Of a stretch of 64,000 bases of DNA, positions 52,508-61,907 are shown piece after piece. The notes beneath the pieces are model-generated. The model worked only from the letters and a program-made list of their open reading frames with translations. It searched no databases and was not told the origin of the DNA. Every line of letters starts with the position of its first letter. Within the stretch, counting starts at the first letter, position 1. This DNA is from Mycobacterium sp. DL592 (GTDB lineage: Bacteria; Actinomycetota; Actinomycetes; Mycobacteriales; Mycobacteriaceae), in NCBI RefSeq assembly GCF_011694515.1, contig NZ_CP050192.1:3854172-3918171 (forward strand), written 5' to 3'. Both the position numbers and the translations under genes were made by a program.

Positions 52508-53092
52508 ATGACCACCACAACACGACTCGAACCACTGCCCCCGGCCAAGGCCACCCCGTTGATTCGGCTGATGTACCGCTGGACAAGGCGACGCTTCGGC
52601 GAGGTGCCCGAACCGCTGGCCGTCTATGCCCACCACCGGCGGCTGTTGCTGGCCAACTCCGTACACGAGGGTCTGCTGACGCGAGGGTCCACCGTGCTGC
52701 CCGCCTCGGTCCGCGAGCTCGCGGTGTTCTGGACTGCCCGCACCGTCGGCTGCTCGTGGTGCGTGGACTTCGGCGCGATGTTGATGCGCCTCGAGGGCCT
52801 CGACGTCGACCGCCTCAAGCACATCGACGACTACCGCAGTTCCCCGTTGTACACCGACGACGAGCGAGCCGCGATCGCCTACGCCGACGCCATGACGACA
52901 GATCCGCACACCGTGACCGATGACCAGGTTGACGACCTCCGGCGCCGGTTCGGCGCCGCGGGCGTGGTCGAGCTGACCTATCAGATCGGGGTGGAAAACA
53001 TGCGTGCCAGGATGAACGCCGCTCTCGGCATTACCGAGCAGGGCTTCGGCTCGGGTGAGGTATGCCGGGTTCCGTGGGCGGACCGCCAATAA
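52508..53092 (+). CDS. Carboxymuconolactone decarboxylase (AhpD-like) family protein
   Basis: A 194-residue CMD-family protein. SVRELAVFWTARTVGCSWCVDFGAML has the CxxC pair and nearby His/Glu of AhpD-like peroxidase partners, and ELTYQIGVENMRARMNAALG is the C-terminal family block. Activity could be peroxidatic or decarboxylating, but the sequence does not decide. The start at 52508 has GAGGG 3-7 nt before the ATG and is preferred over an earlier in-frame codon. It is divergent from the FadE26-like operon by 93 bp. Confidence 0.83.
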   Translation: MTTTTRLEPLPPAKATPLIRLMYRWTRRRFGEVPEPLAVYAHHRRLLLANSVHEGLLTRGSTVLPASVRELAVFWTARTVGCSWCVDFGAMLMRLEGLDVDRLKHIDDYRSSPLYTDDERAAIAYADAMTTDPHTVTDDQVDDLRRRFGAAGVVELTYQIGVENMRARMNAALGITEQGFGSGEVCRVPWADRQ

Positions 53093-53242
53093 ACCGCTTG
53101 ATCCGTCAATTAGGCCCGATAGAGCCACTGATTTCGTCGCCATGTAACTTCAGCGAAAACAATTCCGCACATTCCGCGCGCATCTGCCACTGAAACCGTA
53201 GTCTCGTCTAGTTCTGACCGCGGCGTTCAAGCAGGAGATGCC

Positions 53243-54985
53243 ATGAGTAAAGGCGAGCTAACGCTCGACCCCGGTGCAGCCGGGAATTCGACCTCAGTAG
53301 AAAGCAAGGGCCTCAAGGGCGGTGCGCTGGGCCTGTTGTCCAGCGTCGTCGTCGGCATGGCCTCCACCGCTCCGGCATACTCGCTGGCAGCAAGCCTGGG
53401 CCTGATCGTCGCCAGTGGCGGCGCGCTGCTGGCCGGCGTCAAGGCCCCGGCGATCGTGCTCCTGGCGTTCATCCCGATGTACATGATCGCGGTCGCCTAC
53501 CAGGAGCTGAACAAGGCCGAGCCGGACTGCGGCACCACGTTCACCTGGGCGACGCGCGCATTCGGGCCGCTGGTCGGCTGGATGGGCGGTTGGGGCATCA
53601 TCGCCGCCGACGTGATCGTGATGGCCAACCTGGCCCAGGTCGCCGGGGCCTACTCCTTCACCTTCGTCGGCGACCTGGGCTGGAGCTCTGCCGCAGACCT
53701 GGCCAGCAGCACACTGTGGTCGACGGTTGCCGGCGTCATCTGGATCATCGTGATGACCTATATCTGTTATCGCGGCATCGAGGTCTCGGCCCGTATTCAG
53801 TACGGCTTGCTCGGAATCGAACTCGTGGTGCTGATCGTGTTCTCCGCCGTGGCCCTGTTCAAGGTCTACACCCACAAGGCCGAGGGCTACTCCCTGACGC
53901 CGTCACTCAGTTGGTTCTGGCCGGGCGGCCTCGATTTCGGCACCGTCGTCGCGCCGGCCATTCTGGCCGCCATCTTCATCTACTGGGGTTGGGACACCGC
54001 AGTGGCCTGCAATGAAGAGTCCGACGACCCGGGTCGCACGCCTGGCCGCGCCGCCGTCATCTCCACCTTCCTGCTGCTGGCCACCTACGCCCTGGTCTCG
54101 GTCTCGGCCGTCGCGTTCGCCGGCGTCGGCACCGACGGCATCGGCCTGGGCAACTCGGAGAACTCCGCCGATGTCTTCGCCGCGATCGGTCCTCCACTGT
54201 TCGGCGACAGCATTCTGGGCAAGATCGGGCTGCTGTTGCTGTCCGCGTCGATCCTGACCTCGGCGTCGGCGTCGACCCAGACGACCGTCCTGCCCACGGC
54301 CCGGACCACGCTGTCGATGGGCGTCTACAAGGCGCTGCCGACCTCGTTCGCCAAGATCCACCGCACCTACCTGACCCCCTCGGTCTCCACGATCGTGATG
54401 GGCTTGGTATCGATCCTGTTCTACGTGTTGTTCACCCTGGTCAGCCGAAACCTGTTGACCGCGCTGATCGGTTCGGTCGGCCTGATGATCGCGTTCTACT
54501 ACGGCCTGACCGGCTTCGCGTGCGCCTGGTTCTACCGCAAGAGCCTCACCAAGTCGACGCGCGACTTCGTGATGCGCGGGGCGGTACCGCTCGCCGGCGG
54601 CGTTCTGCTGCTGGTCATCTTCATCTACGGCCTGATCCAGTACGCCAAGCCGGACTGGCTCACTGATGACCAGGGCAACAACGTCACCATCTTCGGGTTC
54701 GGCGCGGTCGCAGTGGTTGGCGTCGGCGCACTGGTCCTGGGCGTGGTGCTGATGGTCGTGCAGTGGATCACAGCGCCGGACTTCTTCCAGGGCCGCACCC
54801 TGTCGCGGCGCTCGAGTGCGGACCTCGTCCTCACCCCGGCCACCGCGGTGGAGCCGATGTTCGGTCTGCCGGACTCCGGTGACATGCCGACCGTGATCGC
54901 ACCGGACCTGTCGAACCTGCCGCCGGGCGAGACCGCGATCAACCCCGAGACGGGCGAGGAGTTCACCAAGAGCCCGCAGGCCTAG
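53243..54985 (+). CDS. APC-family amino acid/amine permease
   Basis: A 580-residue permease with about 12-14 transmembrane segments. SSVVVGMASTAPAYSLAASLG is the N-terminal unwound-helix signature of APC transporters, and PDCGTTFTWATRAFGPLVGWMGGW follows. The C-terminal tail of about 60 residues is polar and Pro-rich. Substrate may be an amino acid, GABA or a polyamine, since the genes opposite and downstream encode gamma-glutamyltransferase, an aminoaldehyde dehydrogenase and a class III aminotransferase. A good AGGAGA ribosome-binding site precedes the ATG. The 150-bp gap upstream has A/T-richer stretches but no promoter I could place confidently. Confidence 0.88.
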   Translation: MSKGELTLDPGAAGNSTSVESKGLKGGALGLLSSVVVGMASTAPAYSLAASLGLIVASGGALLAGVKAPAIVLLAFIPMYMIAVAYQELNKAEPDCGTTFTWATRAFGPLVGWMGGWGIIAADVIVMANLAQVAGAYSFTFVGDLGWSSAADLASSTLWSTVAGVIWIIVMTYICYRGIEVSARIQYGLLGIELVVLIVFSAVALFKVYTHKAEGYSLTPSLSWFWPGGLDFGTVVAPAILAAIFIYWGWDTAVACNEESDDPGRTPGRAAVISTFLLLATYALVSVSAVAFAGVGTDGIGLGNSENSADVFAAIGPPLFGDSILGKIGLLLLSASILTSASASTQTTVLPTARTTLSMGVYKALPTSFAKIHRTYLTPSVSTIVMGLVSILFYVLFTLVSRNLLTALIGSVGLMIAFYYGLTGFACAWFYRKSLTKSTRDFVMRGAVPLAGGVLLLVIFIYGLIQYAKPDWLTDDQGNNVTIFGFGAVAVVGVGALVLGVVLMVVQWITAPDFFQGRTLSRRSSADLVLTPATAVEPMFGLPDSGDMPTVIAPDLSNLPPGETAINPETGEEFTKSPQA

Positions 54986-54991
54986 GCCGAG

Positions 54992-55026
54992 TGCGCCGAG
55001 CGCCACCCCGTGTGGCGCTCGGCGCA
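54992..55026. terminator. Perfect 15-bp hairpin, bidirectional terminator candidate
   Basis: TGCGCCGAGCGCCAC at 54992-55006 pairs perfectly with 55012-55026 across a 5-nt loop. It lies in the 52-bp gap between the stops of two convergent genes (permease and DUF1275), where a shared terminator is expected. No U-run follows on either strand, as is usual for high-G+C actinobacteria. Confidence 0.75.
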
Positions 55027-55037
55027 GCCACCCTGGG

Positions 55038-55712
55038 TCAGCGGCCGTGCCAGGCCGCGTGGCCGATCACAGCAACGACAGCGGTCAGCACAGCGGCCAG
55101 ATAGACCGGACAGCCGGGGCCACTGAGCCGCAACAACAGAGCTCCGCAGAACGCTCCGGCGATGATGACGACGATGGCCCACAACCGGCGGTGGGTCAGC
55201 CACAGCCAACCGGGCCCGAACAGCGTTTCGCTCGCGTATGCGGTCAGCGTCGAGGTCACCACGACCGTGGTGATGTCGGCGACCGCCAGCATCCGCGCTG
55301 TCGCGGCCTGAGCACCCATCAGGATCGCCAGTATCGCGGCCAGTCCGACGCTGAGCCCGGTGTGCGTGTCGAGGGCGACGACGGTCAGCACTGATGCCAC
55401 CGCGGCCATGACGACGGCACCGGTGGCGAACACGGCGGTGACCACCGGTTCCCATCCGCCGCGGCGCCGCTGCAACAGCCGGCCGACGGCAGCGGCACCC
55501 ACCACATAGGCGCCCAGCGCCACCGCCGGACCGGCGACGGGCAGGCCGTCCTCACCGGCCATACCCATCCCGAGGATCACGACGTTGCCGGTCATGTTGC
55601 CGGTGAACACCCGGTCCAGCGCGAGATAGCCCACCGCGTCGAGCAATCCGGTGACGAAGGTCAGCGCGAGCATGAGCCACAGCTGAAGATGCTGACGAAT
55701 CAAACCGCTCAC
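55038..55712 (-). CDS. DUF1275 (YoaK-type) membrane protein
   Basis: A 224-residue membrane protein with about 6 transmembrane segments. TFVTGLLDAVGYLALDRVFTGNMTGNVVILGMG is the DUF1275 signature region, and MLAVADITTVVVTSTLTAYASE is the conserved second block. Function is unknown. The start is the GTG at 55712, overlapping the gamma-glutamyltransferase stop by 4 nt. The open frame continues upstream, but the residues there look non-coding. It probably shares the mRNA of gamma-glutamyltransferase. Confidence 0.85.
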   Translation of the reverse strand: MSGLIRQHLQLWLMLALTFVTGLLDAVGYLALDRVFTGNMTGNVVILGMGMAGEDGLPVAGPAVALGAYVVGAAAVGRLLQRRRGGWEPVVTAVFATGAVVMAAVASVLTVVALDTHTGLSVGLAAILAILMGAQAATARMLAVADITTVVVTSTLTAYASETLFGPGWLWLTHRRLWAIVVIIAGAFCGALLLRLSGPGCPVYLAAVLTAVVAVIGHAAWHGR

Positions 55713-57271
55713 GATTGCGGCCGCGCGTAGTGCGCCACCACCGCCGAACCGTCCGAACGTGGGTCGGATGCAGCCGTGACCGAGCCAGCGGAGTCGACGA
55801 AGACCACGTTGGCCTGTCCGAGCGCTTCGGTTCGAGGTGGCACCTCGGTTGGGTCGAAGCCCGCGCGACGAATCGATGCCTTCGCCGCCAGCGGCAGGTC
55901 GGCCTCGACAGTCACGGTGTCGGGCCCGCCGCCGCACTGGTTGCCGACGACGGCACGGGGCGCTGCAACCGCATCGACTGCACCGGCCCCGCCGAGCGCC
56001 CGGAGAAGGATCTGGGCGAGGATCTGCGGCTGCCCCTGACCACCCATCGTGGACAGCACATGGGCGATCCGGCCCTGTCGCAACGTCATTGCGGGCATCA
56101 GCGTGTGCGCCGGTCGTTTTCGCGGACCGATGAGGTTGGCCGACGACGGGTCGAGGCTGAACCCGCACCCACGGTTGTGGAAGAGCACACCGGTGGCCGG
56201 ATCGATCAGCCCCGACCCGAACGCGTAGTAGACGCTCTGGATCAGAGATACCGCGTAGCCCTCGCTGTCGACTGCGGCGATACCGACGGTGTCCCCCCGC
56301 GGAGTGCCCGGCGGAGCGGCGGCCAGCCCCCGCGGCCCGTCTCTGAGGTCAAGCTCGATATCGGCGAACCGCGGATCGGCCAGCTTGCTGTCACGAATCT
56401 CGTTGCCCTGGTGGAAGGCACGCACGAGGTGGCCCAGTCCGTCGCCGACCGGGTCGTCGATGCGCTGCTCGTACATCGCAGCCAGCGCACTCAGCAGCAG
56501 GAAGCCTTGGCTGTTCGGCGGGCTGGTGAGCACTGTGAGTCCATCGAAGTCCATACTGAGGGGCTCCTGCAGCTGCGGCTGAAAATCCGCGAAATCGTCT
56601 GTGCCCAAGACAGATTCGTGAGATCGCAGATGAGCCACCATCTGCTCGGTGAGGACTCCCGTATAGAACGCGTCTGGCCCACCGGCTTGCAGGGTCGCCA
56701 GCGTGTCGGCCAGCGCCGGCTGCCGCAGCACATCACCGACACCCAACGGCACGCCGTGCGGCCGGAACACCCGATCGAAATCGTCGGTGCCGATGAGGTC
56801 GGCGTTGTCGGGGTCGACGAGGTGAGTGGCCAACGACGGCGCCACCGCGACGCCGTCTCGGGCGAGAGCCTGCGCGGCGCTGAGCGTCGCACTCCAGGAC
56901 GTGCGGGAACCGAAGCCGCGCATCGTTTCCCAACCCCGCACTCCCCCTGGGACGGTGACCGGGGCGGCGCCACGCGCCGGCAGTGTGTCGCCGTGGCGGG
57001 CCCGCAGCGCTGCAGCATCCACCCCTGCGCCCGCCCATCCCGATGCGTTGACACAGCGAACCGCGCCATCGGGCGTCCGGATCAGGGCGAAAAGGTCACC
57101 GCCCAGGGCAACGTTGTGCGGGTAGACCACGGTCAGCACCGCGGCAGCGGCGATGGCGGCGTCGATCGCCGTGCCGCCGTCGCGCAGCACGGCGATCCCG
57201 GCATCGGTGGCCAGGACATGTGGGGTAGCCAGCGCTGATTGTGCCGGCTGCCCGCCACGATCGGCAGACAC
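55709..57271 (-). CDS. Gamma-glutamyltransferase-like Ntn hydrolase
   Basis: A 520-residue protein of the gamma-glutamyltranspeptidase family, which matures by self-cleavage before a Thr. The likely nucleophile is Thr in GDTVGIAAVDSEG. NPHNVALGGD-like (VYPHNVALGGDLF) and PRGGTP-like (GTPRGDTV) segments, and STMGGQGQPQILAQ near the C-terminus, are family features. No signal peptide is visible, so it may be cytoplasmic, unlike secreted GGTs. It could remove gamma-glutamyl groups from an amine or peptide. It lies between the aminoaldehyde dehydrogenase (34-nt gap) and DUF1275 gene. The start is a GTG. Confidence 0.87.
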   Translation of the reverse strand: MSADRGGQPAQSALATPHVLATDAGIAVLRDGGTAIDAAIAAAAVLTVVYPHNVALGGDLFALIRTPDGAVRCVNASGWAGAGVDAAALRARHGDTLPARGAAPVTVPGGVRGWETMRGFGSRTSWSATLSAAQALARDGVAVAPSLATHLVDPDNADLIGTDDFDRVFRPHGVPLGVGDVLRQPALADTLATLQAGGPDAFYTGVLTEQMVAHLRSHESVLGTDDFADFQPQLQEPLSMDFDGLTVLTSPPNSQGFLLLSALAAMYEQRIDDPVGDGLGHLVRAFHQGNEIRDSKLADPRFADIELDLRDGPRGLAAAPPGTPRGDTVGIAAVDSEGYAVSLIQSVYYAFGSGLIDPATGVLFHNRGCGFSLDPSSANLIGPRKRPAHTLMPAMTLRQGRIAHVLSTMGGQGQPQILAQILLRALGGAGAVDAVAAPRAVVGNQCGGGPDTVTVEADLPLAAKASIRRAGFDPTEVPPRTEALGQANVVFVDSAGSVTAASDPRSDGSAVVAHYARPQS

Positions 57272-57305
57272 GAGAACTTCACTCCTTCAGCGGATTGTGC
57301 CTCCG

Positions 57306-58808
57306 CTAGCGCAGCGTGAAGATGGTTCGGTGCCAACCCTTTTCGGCCACACCGGTGATATCGCTCATCACGTGCTTGATGGTGAGGTACTCCTCGAAGG
57401 AGTAGTCGCTCATGTCCTTGCCGAAGCCGGAGGCGCCGACACCGCCGTGCGGCATCTCGCTGATGATCGGGATGTGGTCGTTGATCCACACACAGCCGGC
57501 GTTGATCTCCCGCGAGGCCCGCTGGGCACGGTAGACGTCGCGGGTCCACGCCGAGGCCGCCAGGCCGTACTCGGTGTCATTGGCCTGGCGCAGCGCGTCG
57601 TCGTCACCGTCGTGCGGCCGGGCCACCAGGACCGGGCCGAAGATCTCGTTGCGGTAGACCTCGGAGGTCTCGGCCACGTCGGCGATCAGCGTCGGCCGAT
57701 AGAAGTAGCCGGGCAGATCCGGCACCTTCCCGCCGGCCACAATGCGACCGCCTTCCTTGGGTGCGTCGGCGACCATGGTGGCCACCCGGTCGCGGTGCAT
57801 CTTGGAGATCAGCGGGCCCAGGTCGGTGTCGGGGTCCTGCGGGTCGCCCACGACGATCTTGTTCATCAGTTCGGCCACCCCGGCGACGAAGTCGTCGTAG
57901 AGATTGCGCGCGACGATCGCCCGGGTGGCCGCCGTGCAGTCCTGCCCGGAGTTGATCAGCGCGCCTGCCACCGCGCCGTGGATCGCGGCGTCGAGGTCGG
58001 CGTCCTCGAAGACCACGAACGGCGCCTTGCCGCCGAGCTCAAGCTGGGTGCGATGCCCGTAGACGGCGGCCGCGGCCATCACCCGCCGACCGACAGCGGT
58101 CGAGCCGGTGAAGGTGACGACGTCGACGTCCTTGTGCCCGGCCAGCGCGGTGCCGACGTCGATGCCGGAGCCGGTGACGACGTTGAACACCCCGTCGGGC
58201 AGGCCCGCCTCGGTGGCCAGTCGGGCCAGGGTCAGCGTGGTCAGCGGCGTCAGCTCGGCAGGCTTGATCACCACCGAACAGCCCGCGGCCAGGGCCGGGA
58301 TCACCTTCCACACCGCCATCTGCAGCGGGTAGTTCCACGGCGTGATGGTCGCGACCACGCCGACGGCCTCGCGGCGGATGGACGACGTGTGGTCACCGGA
58401 GTACTCCGCGGAGGCCTTGCCCTCCAGGTGGCGGGCGGCACCGGCGAAGAAGGAGATGTTGTCGATGCTGCCGGGCACGTCGAACTCGGTGGCCAACCGC
58501 ACCGGCTTACCGGTTTGGCTGACCTCCTCGGCGGCGATCTCGTCGGCGTGGGCTTGCGCGAGTTCGGCCAGCTTGGCCAGCACGGCTGAGCGCTCCGCCG
58601 GGGTGGCGGTCTTCCAGGCGGGTAGCGCGGCCCGTGCCGAGGCCACCGCGACGTCGACGTCGGCGGCAGTGGCGAGGGCCAGTTCGGCGGCGGGGTCGCC
58701 GGTGGCCGGATTGAGCACCTGGTGGGTGGTTCCTCCGGTCACCACAGCAGCGCCATCGATCCAGCTACTAGGCACAATTCTGGTCTTGTCAGAGGTCAGT
58801 GCAGTCAC
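57306..58808 (-). CDS. Gamma-aminobutyraldehyde-type dehydrogenase (PatD-like)
   Basis: A 500-residue NAD(P)-dependent aldehyde dehydrogenase. TPWNYPLQMAVWKV and TFTGSTAVGRRV bind the cofactor, LELGGKAPFVVFEDAD holds the general-base Glu, and SGQDCTAATR contains the catalytic Cys, with the QDCTA sequence typical of PatD/ABALDH. It would oxidise 4-aminobutanal to GABA. The class III aminotransferase downstream of the divergent Lrp gene could supply that aldehyde from putrescine. The start is the GTG at 58808, facing the Lrp gene across a 116-bp region with a CCGTTG-N7-CAACGG palindrome. Confidence 0.87.
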   Translation of the reverse strand: MTALTSDKTRIVPSSWIDGAAVVTGGTTHQVLNPATGDPAAELALATAADVDVAVASARAALPAWKTATPAERSAVLAKLAELAQAHADEIAAEEVSQTGKPVRLATEFDVPGSIDNISFFAGAARHLEGKASAEYSGDHTSSIRREAVGVVATITPWNYPLQMAVWKVIPALAAGCSVVIKPAELTPLTTLTLARLATEAGLPDGVFNVVTGSGIDVGTALAGHKDVDVVTFTGSTAVGRRVMAAAAVYGHRTQLELGGKAPFVVFEDADLDAAIHGAVAGALINSGQDCTAATRAIVARNLYDDFVAGVAELMNKIVVGDPQDPDTDLGPLISKMHRDRVATMVADAPKEGGRIVAGGKVPDLPGYFYRPTLIADVAETSEVYRNEIFGPVLVARPHDGDDDALRQANDTEYGLAASAWTRDVYRAQRASREINAGCVWINDHIPIISEMPHGGVGASGFGKDMSDYSFEEYLTIKHVMSDITGVAEKGWHRTIFTLR

Positions 58809-58890
58809 ACGGCAACGGTAGCCGACCCCGATCCGTCGTGCTACGCATTCCCACACTCAAGGTGGGTGCTGACGACCAATTTCATCGATC

Positions 58891-58909
58891 CCGTTGCCTA
58901 AAACAACGG
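58891..58909. promoter_or_regulatory. CCGTTG-N7-CAACGG palindrome between dehydrogenase and Lrp genes
   Basis: The 6-bp arms at 58891-58896 and 58904-58909 are perfect inverted repeats around CCTAAAA. The site is 15 nt upstream of the Lrp gene's ATG at 58925 and about 80 nt from the dehydrogenase start. Its size and A/T centre fit an Lrp/AsnC-type operator. Autoregulation is inferred. Confidence 0.55.
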
Positions 58910-58924
58910 ATTCCGTGCACAATC

Positions 58925-59446
58925 ATGGGCATGCGAGACTCGGGTGTGCCGACCAACCGGTTTCCCGTCCGCACCGTCGGGGCGGGCGCTGCGGCATCGG
59001 CCCAACTCGACGAGATGTCGAAGTCCATCATCGAAAAGTTGCAGCAGGACGGGCGGCGATCTTACGCCGGAATCGGTAAGGCCGTCGGCCTGTCCGAGGC
59101 GGCGGTGCGCCAGCGCGTGCAGCGTTTGATCGACTCCGGGGTGATGCAGATCGTCGCGGTGACCGATCCGATGCAACTCGGCTTCGCCCGCCAGGCGATG
59201 ATCGGCATCCGCTGCACCGGTGACACCACCAAGGTCGCCGACAAGCTGGCGCAGATCGATGCCGTGGACTACGTCGTGCTCACCGCGGGCACCTTCGACG
59301 CCATCGTCGAAGTGGTGTGTGAGGACGACGCCGAGCTGCTCGAACTGCTCAACACCGAAATCCGCGCGGTTCCCGGCGTGATCTCCACCGAGACGCTGGT
59401 CTACCTGAAACTCGTTAAACAACAATACAATTGGGGTACCCGATGA
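58925..59446 (+). CDS. Lrp/AsnC-family transcriptional regulator
   Basis: A 173-residue regulator. The N-terminal helix-turn-helix (MSKSIIEKLQQDGRRSYAGI and LSEAAVRQRVQRLIDSGVMQ) is followed by the RAM ligand-binding domain (ARQAMIGIRC, VDYVVLTAGTFDAIVEVVC). About 30 extra residues precede the HTH, which is longer than usual. Start may be 58925 or 58931. No ribosome-binding site is clear and a leaderless mRNA is possible. The stop overlaps the aminotransferase ATG by 4 nt, and it is divergent from the dehydrogenase, so it probably controls this amine-catabolic group. Confidence 0.9.
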   Translation: MGMRDSGVPTNRFPVRTVGAGAAASAQLDEMSKSIIEKLQQDGRRSYAGIGKAVGLSEAAVRQRVQRLIDSGVMQIVAVTDPMQLGFARQAMIGIRCTGDTTKVADKLAQIDAVDYVVLTAGTFDAIVEVVCEDDAELLELLNTEIRAVPGVISTETLVYLKLVKQQYNWGTR

Positions 59447-60849
59447 CATCCACCGCCAGCCAGAACCTGACCGCCGATCTCGGCGCCAAGGCGGACCGGC
59501 ACCTGTGGGGCCATTTCGCCCGACACGGAGCCGGTATTACGCCGCCGATCATCACACGCGGCGACGGCGTCTACATCTACGACAGCGACGGCAAGCGCTA
59601 CATCGACGGCCTATCGGGGCTGTTCGTCGTGCAGGTCGGCCACGGCCGGGAGGAGATCGCCGAGGCCGCCAAGAAGCAGGCCGAGACCCTCGGGTTCTTC
59701 CCGCTGTGGTCCTACGCCACCCCGCCCGCCATCGAGCTGGCCGAGCGGCTTGCCGGTTACGCTCCGGGCGATCTGAACCGGGTGTTCTTCACCACCGGTG
59801 GCGGCGACGCCGTCGAGTCGGCCTGGAAGTTGGCCAAGCAGTACTTCAAGCTGACCGGTAAGCCGGGCAAGTACAAGGTCATCTCGCGCAGCATCGCCTA
59901 CCACGGCACGCCCCACGGCGCGCTGGCCATCACCGGCCTGCCCACGTTCAAGGCGCCGTTCGAGCCGATCACGCCCGGCGGCTTCCGGGTGCCCAACACC
60001 AACTTCTACCGCGCGCCCGAAGGCCACGACACCGACATCAAGGAGTTCGGCCAATGGGCGGCCAACCGGATCGCCGAGGCCATCGAGATGGAGGGTCCCG
60101 ACTCGGTAGCCGCCGTGTTCCTCGAGCCGGTTCAGAACGCCGGCGGCTGCTTCCCGCCGCCGCCCGGATACTTCGAGCGCGTCCGCGAGATCTGCGACGA
60201 GTACGACGTCCTGCTGGTTTCGGATGAGACGATCTGTGCGTTCGGCCGCATCGGATCGATGTTCGCCTGCAACGACTTCGGCTACGTGCCCGACATCATC
60301 ACCTGCGCGAAGGGTCTGACGTCGGGCTACGCCCCGCTCGGTGCGATGATCGCCTCCGACAGGCTCTTCGAGCCGTTCAACGACGGCCAGACCACGTTCG
60401 CCCACGGGTACACCTGGGGCGGGCATCCGGTCGCGGCCGCTGTCGCGATGGCCAACCTCGACGTCTTCGAACGCGAGGGCCTCAACGACCATGTGAAGAC
60501 GACGGCACCGGCGTTCCGGGCCACCCTGGAGAAGCTGCTCGACCTGCCGATCGTCGGTGACGTCCGCGGCGAGGGCTTCTTCTACGGCATCGAGCTGGTC
60601 AAGGACAAGGCCACCAAGGCCGTCCTCGACGACGAGCTGTCCGAGTGGCTGCTGCGCAGCTTCCTGTCTGTCGAGCTATTCGAGGCGGGTTTGTATTGCC
60701 GCGCCGACGACCGCGGCGACTCGGTGGTGCAGCTGGCCCCGCCGCTGATCAGCGACCAGGCCTTGTTCGACGAGATCGAGCAGATCCTGCGCCGGGTGTT
60801 CACCCAGGCCTGGGATCACCTGCAGACGCGTGGGGATGCCTGGCATTAA
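59443..60849 (+). CDS. Class III PLP-dependent aminotransferase
   Basis: A 468-residue omega-aminotransferase. FFTTGGGDAVESAWKLAKQY is the PLP phosphate region, EPVQNAGGCFPPPPGY follows, VSDETICAFGRIGSMFA includes the PLP-binding Asp, and TCAKGLTSGYAPLGAM contains the Schiff-base Lys. The enzyme would move an amino group from a diamine or omega-amino acid to pyruvate or 2-oxoglutarate. It matches Rv3329 in position. Coupled translation with the Lrp regulator and the nearby aminobutyraldehyde dehydrogenase point to putrescine or GABA breakdown. Confidence 0.9.
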   Translation: MTSTASQNLTADLGAKADRHLWGHFARHGAGITPPIITRGDGVYIYDSDGKRYIDGLSGLFVVQVGHGREEIAEAAKKQAETLGFFPLWSYATPPAIELAERLAGYAPGDLNRVFFTTGGGDAVESAWKLAKQYFKLTGKPGKYKVISRSIAYHGTPHGALAITGLPTFKAPFEPITPGGFRVPNTNFYRAPEGHDTDIKEFGQWAANRIAEAIEMEGPDSVAAVFLEPVQNAGGCFPPPPGYFERVREICDEYDVLLVSDETICAFGRIGSMFACNDFGYVPDIITCAKGLTSGYAPLGAMIASDRLFEPFNDGQTTFAHGYTWGGHPVAAAVAMANLDVFEREGLNDHVKTTAPAFRATLEKLLDLPIVGDVRGEGFFYGIELVKDKATKAVLDDELSEWLLRSFLSVELFEAGLYCRADDRGDSVVQLAPPLISDQALFDEIEQILRRVFTQAWDHLQTRGDAWH

Positions 60850-61831
60850 GCCGACCATCGATCCGGTCCGGTGGCAGCCGCCGCCGGTTGAGCCGCTGCC
60901 CGAGTTCGGGCCTGCAGAGCTGACGATCGTCGCGGTGCCCGGTGATCAACCCGAGGACATCGTCGTCGACGCGGACGGCGCGCTGTGGACCGGTCTGGTC
61001 GACGGCCGCGTCGTCCGCATCGACCCCGACGACGGCACCACCACGATCGGTACGACGGCGGGTCGGCCACTGGGGATGACGGTGGCCCGCGACGGCCGGC
61101 TGCTGATCTGCACCAGCCCGGGCGGGCTGGTGGCGATGGACCGCAGCACCGGTGATATCCAGGTGCTGGCCGAGTCGGTGGCGGGCAGGCGTCTGCAGTT
61201 CTGCTCCAACGTTGCCGAATTGCCAGACGGCACAATCTATTTCACCGAATCCACCGCAAAGTTCCGCTTCGAGCACTTCAAGGGCGCGATCTTCGAGTCG
61301 CGCGGCGACGGCGGATTGTTCCGGCTCGACCCGGACGGCACGGTGAGCACCGTGCTGGAGAACCTGTACTTCGCGAACGGCCTGACGCCGACGATTGACG
61401 GGTCGGCCCTGGTGTTCGCCGAGACCCAGGCGCGGCGGTTGTCGAAGTACTGGCTGAGCGGGCCGAAGGCAGGCACGGTCACGCCGCTGGCGGTGAACCT
61501 GCCCGGGATGCCCGACAACCTGTCGACGGGTGCCGACGGGCGGATCTGGTGCGCGATGGTGTCGGCGCGCAACGTCGCCTCGGACTTCTTGTCGTCGCGC
61601 TCGCCGCGGCTGCGCACCCTGTTGTGGAAGCTGCCCGACAAGCTGCAGCCGCAGATCGTGCCGACGGTGTGGGCGGTGGCGTTCGACCCCGATAGCGGGG
61701 CTGCGGTGTCGGGGGTGCACATGAAGCATCCGGACTTCGGTCTCGTCACCGGATTGGTCGAGCGTGAGGGCCGGTTGTGGCTGGCCACGATCGGGCATTC
61801 GGCGGTCGCACACTGCGCGCTGCCAAGCTAA
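60836..61831 (+). CDS. SMP-30/strictosidine-synthase-like beta-propeller protein
   Basis: A 331-residue protein with a six-bladed beta-propeller pattern. [56 protein letters not shown] and [18 protein letters not shown] are the repeated blades of the SMP-30/strictosidine synthase superfamily. Relatives are lactonases or esterases. No signal peptide is seen, and substrate is unknown. The start could be GTG 60830 instead of ATG 60836. Either way the gene overlaps the aminotransferase stop by about 14-20 nt, so the two are cotranscribed. Confidence 0.83.
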   Translation: MPGIKPTIDPVRWQPPPVEPLPEFGPAELTIVAVPGDQPEDIVVDADGALWTGLVDGRVVRIDPDDGTTTIGTTAGRPLGMTVARDGRLLICTSPGGLVAMDRSTGDIQVLAESVAGRRLQFCSNVAELPDGTIYFTESTAKFRFEHFKGAIFESRGDGGLFRLDPDGTVSTVLENLYFANGLTPTIDGSALVFAETQARRLSKYWLSGPKAGTVTPLAVNLPGMPDNLSTGADGRIWCAMVSARNVASDFLSSRSPRLRTLLWKLPDKLQPQIVPTVWAVAFDPDSGAAVSGVHMKHPDFGLVTGLVEREGRLWLATIGHSAVAHCALPS

Positions 61832-61907
61832 CAATTGCATCAATAACCACACCAGTAACAGCGCGGCTCCGCGGATTCTCGCCGGAAATCCCCTACCCTT
61901 CGAGTCG

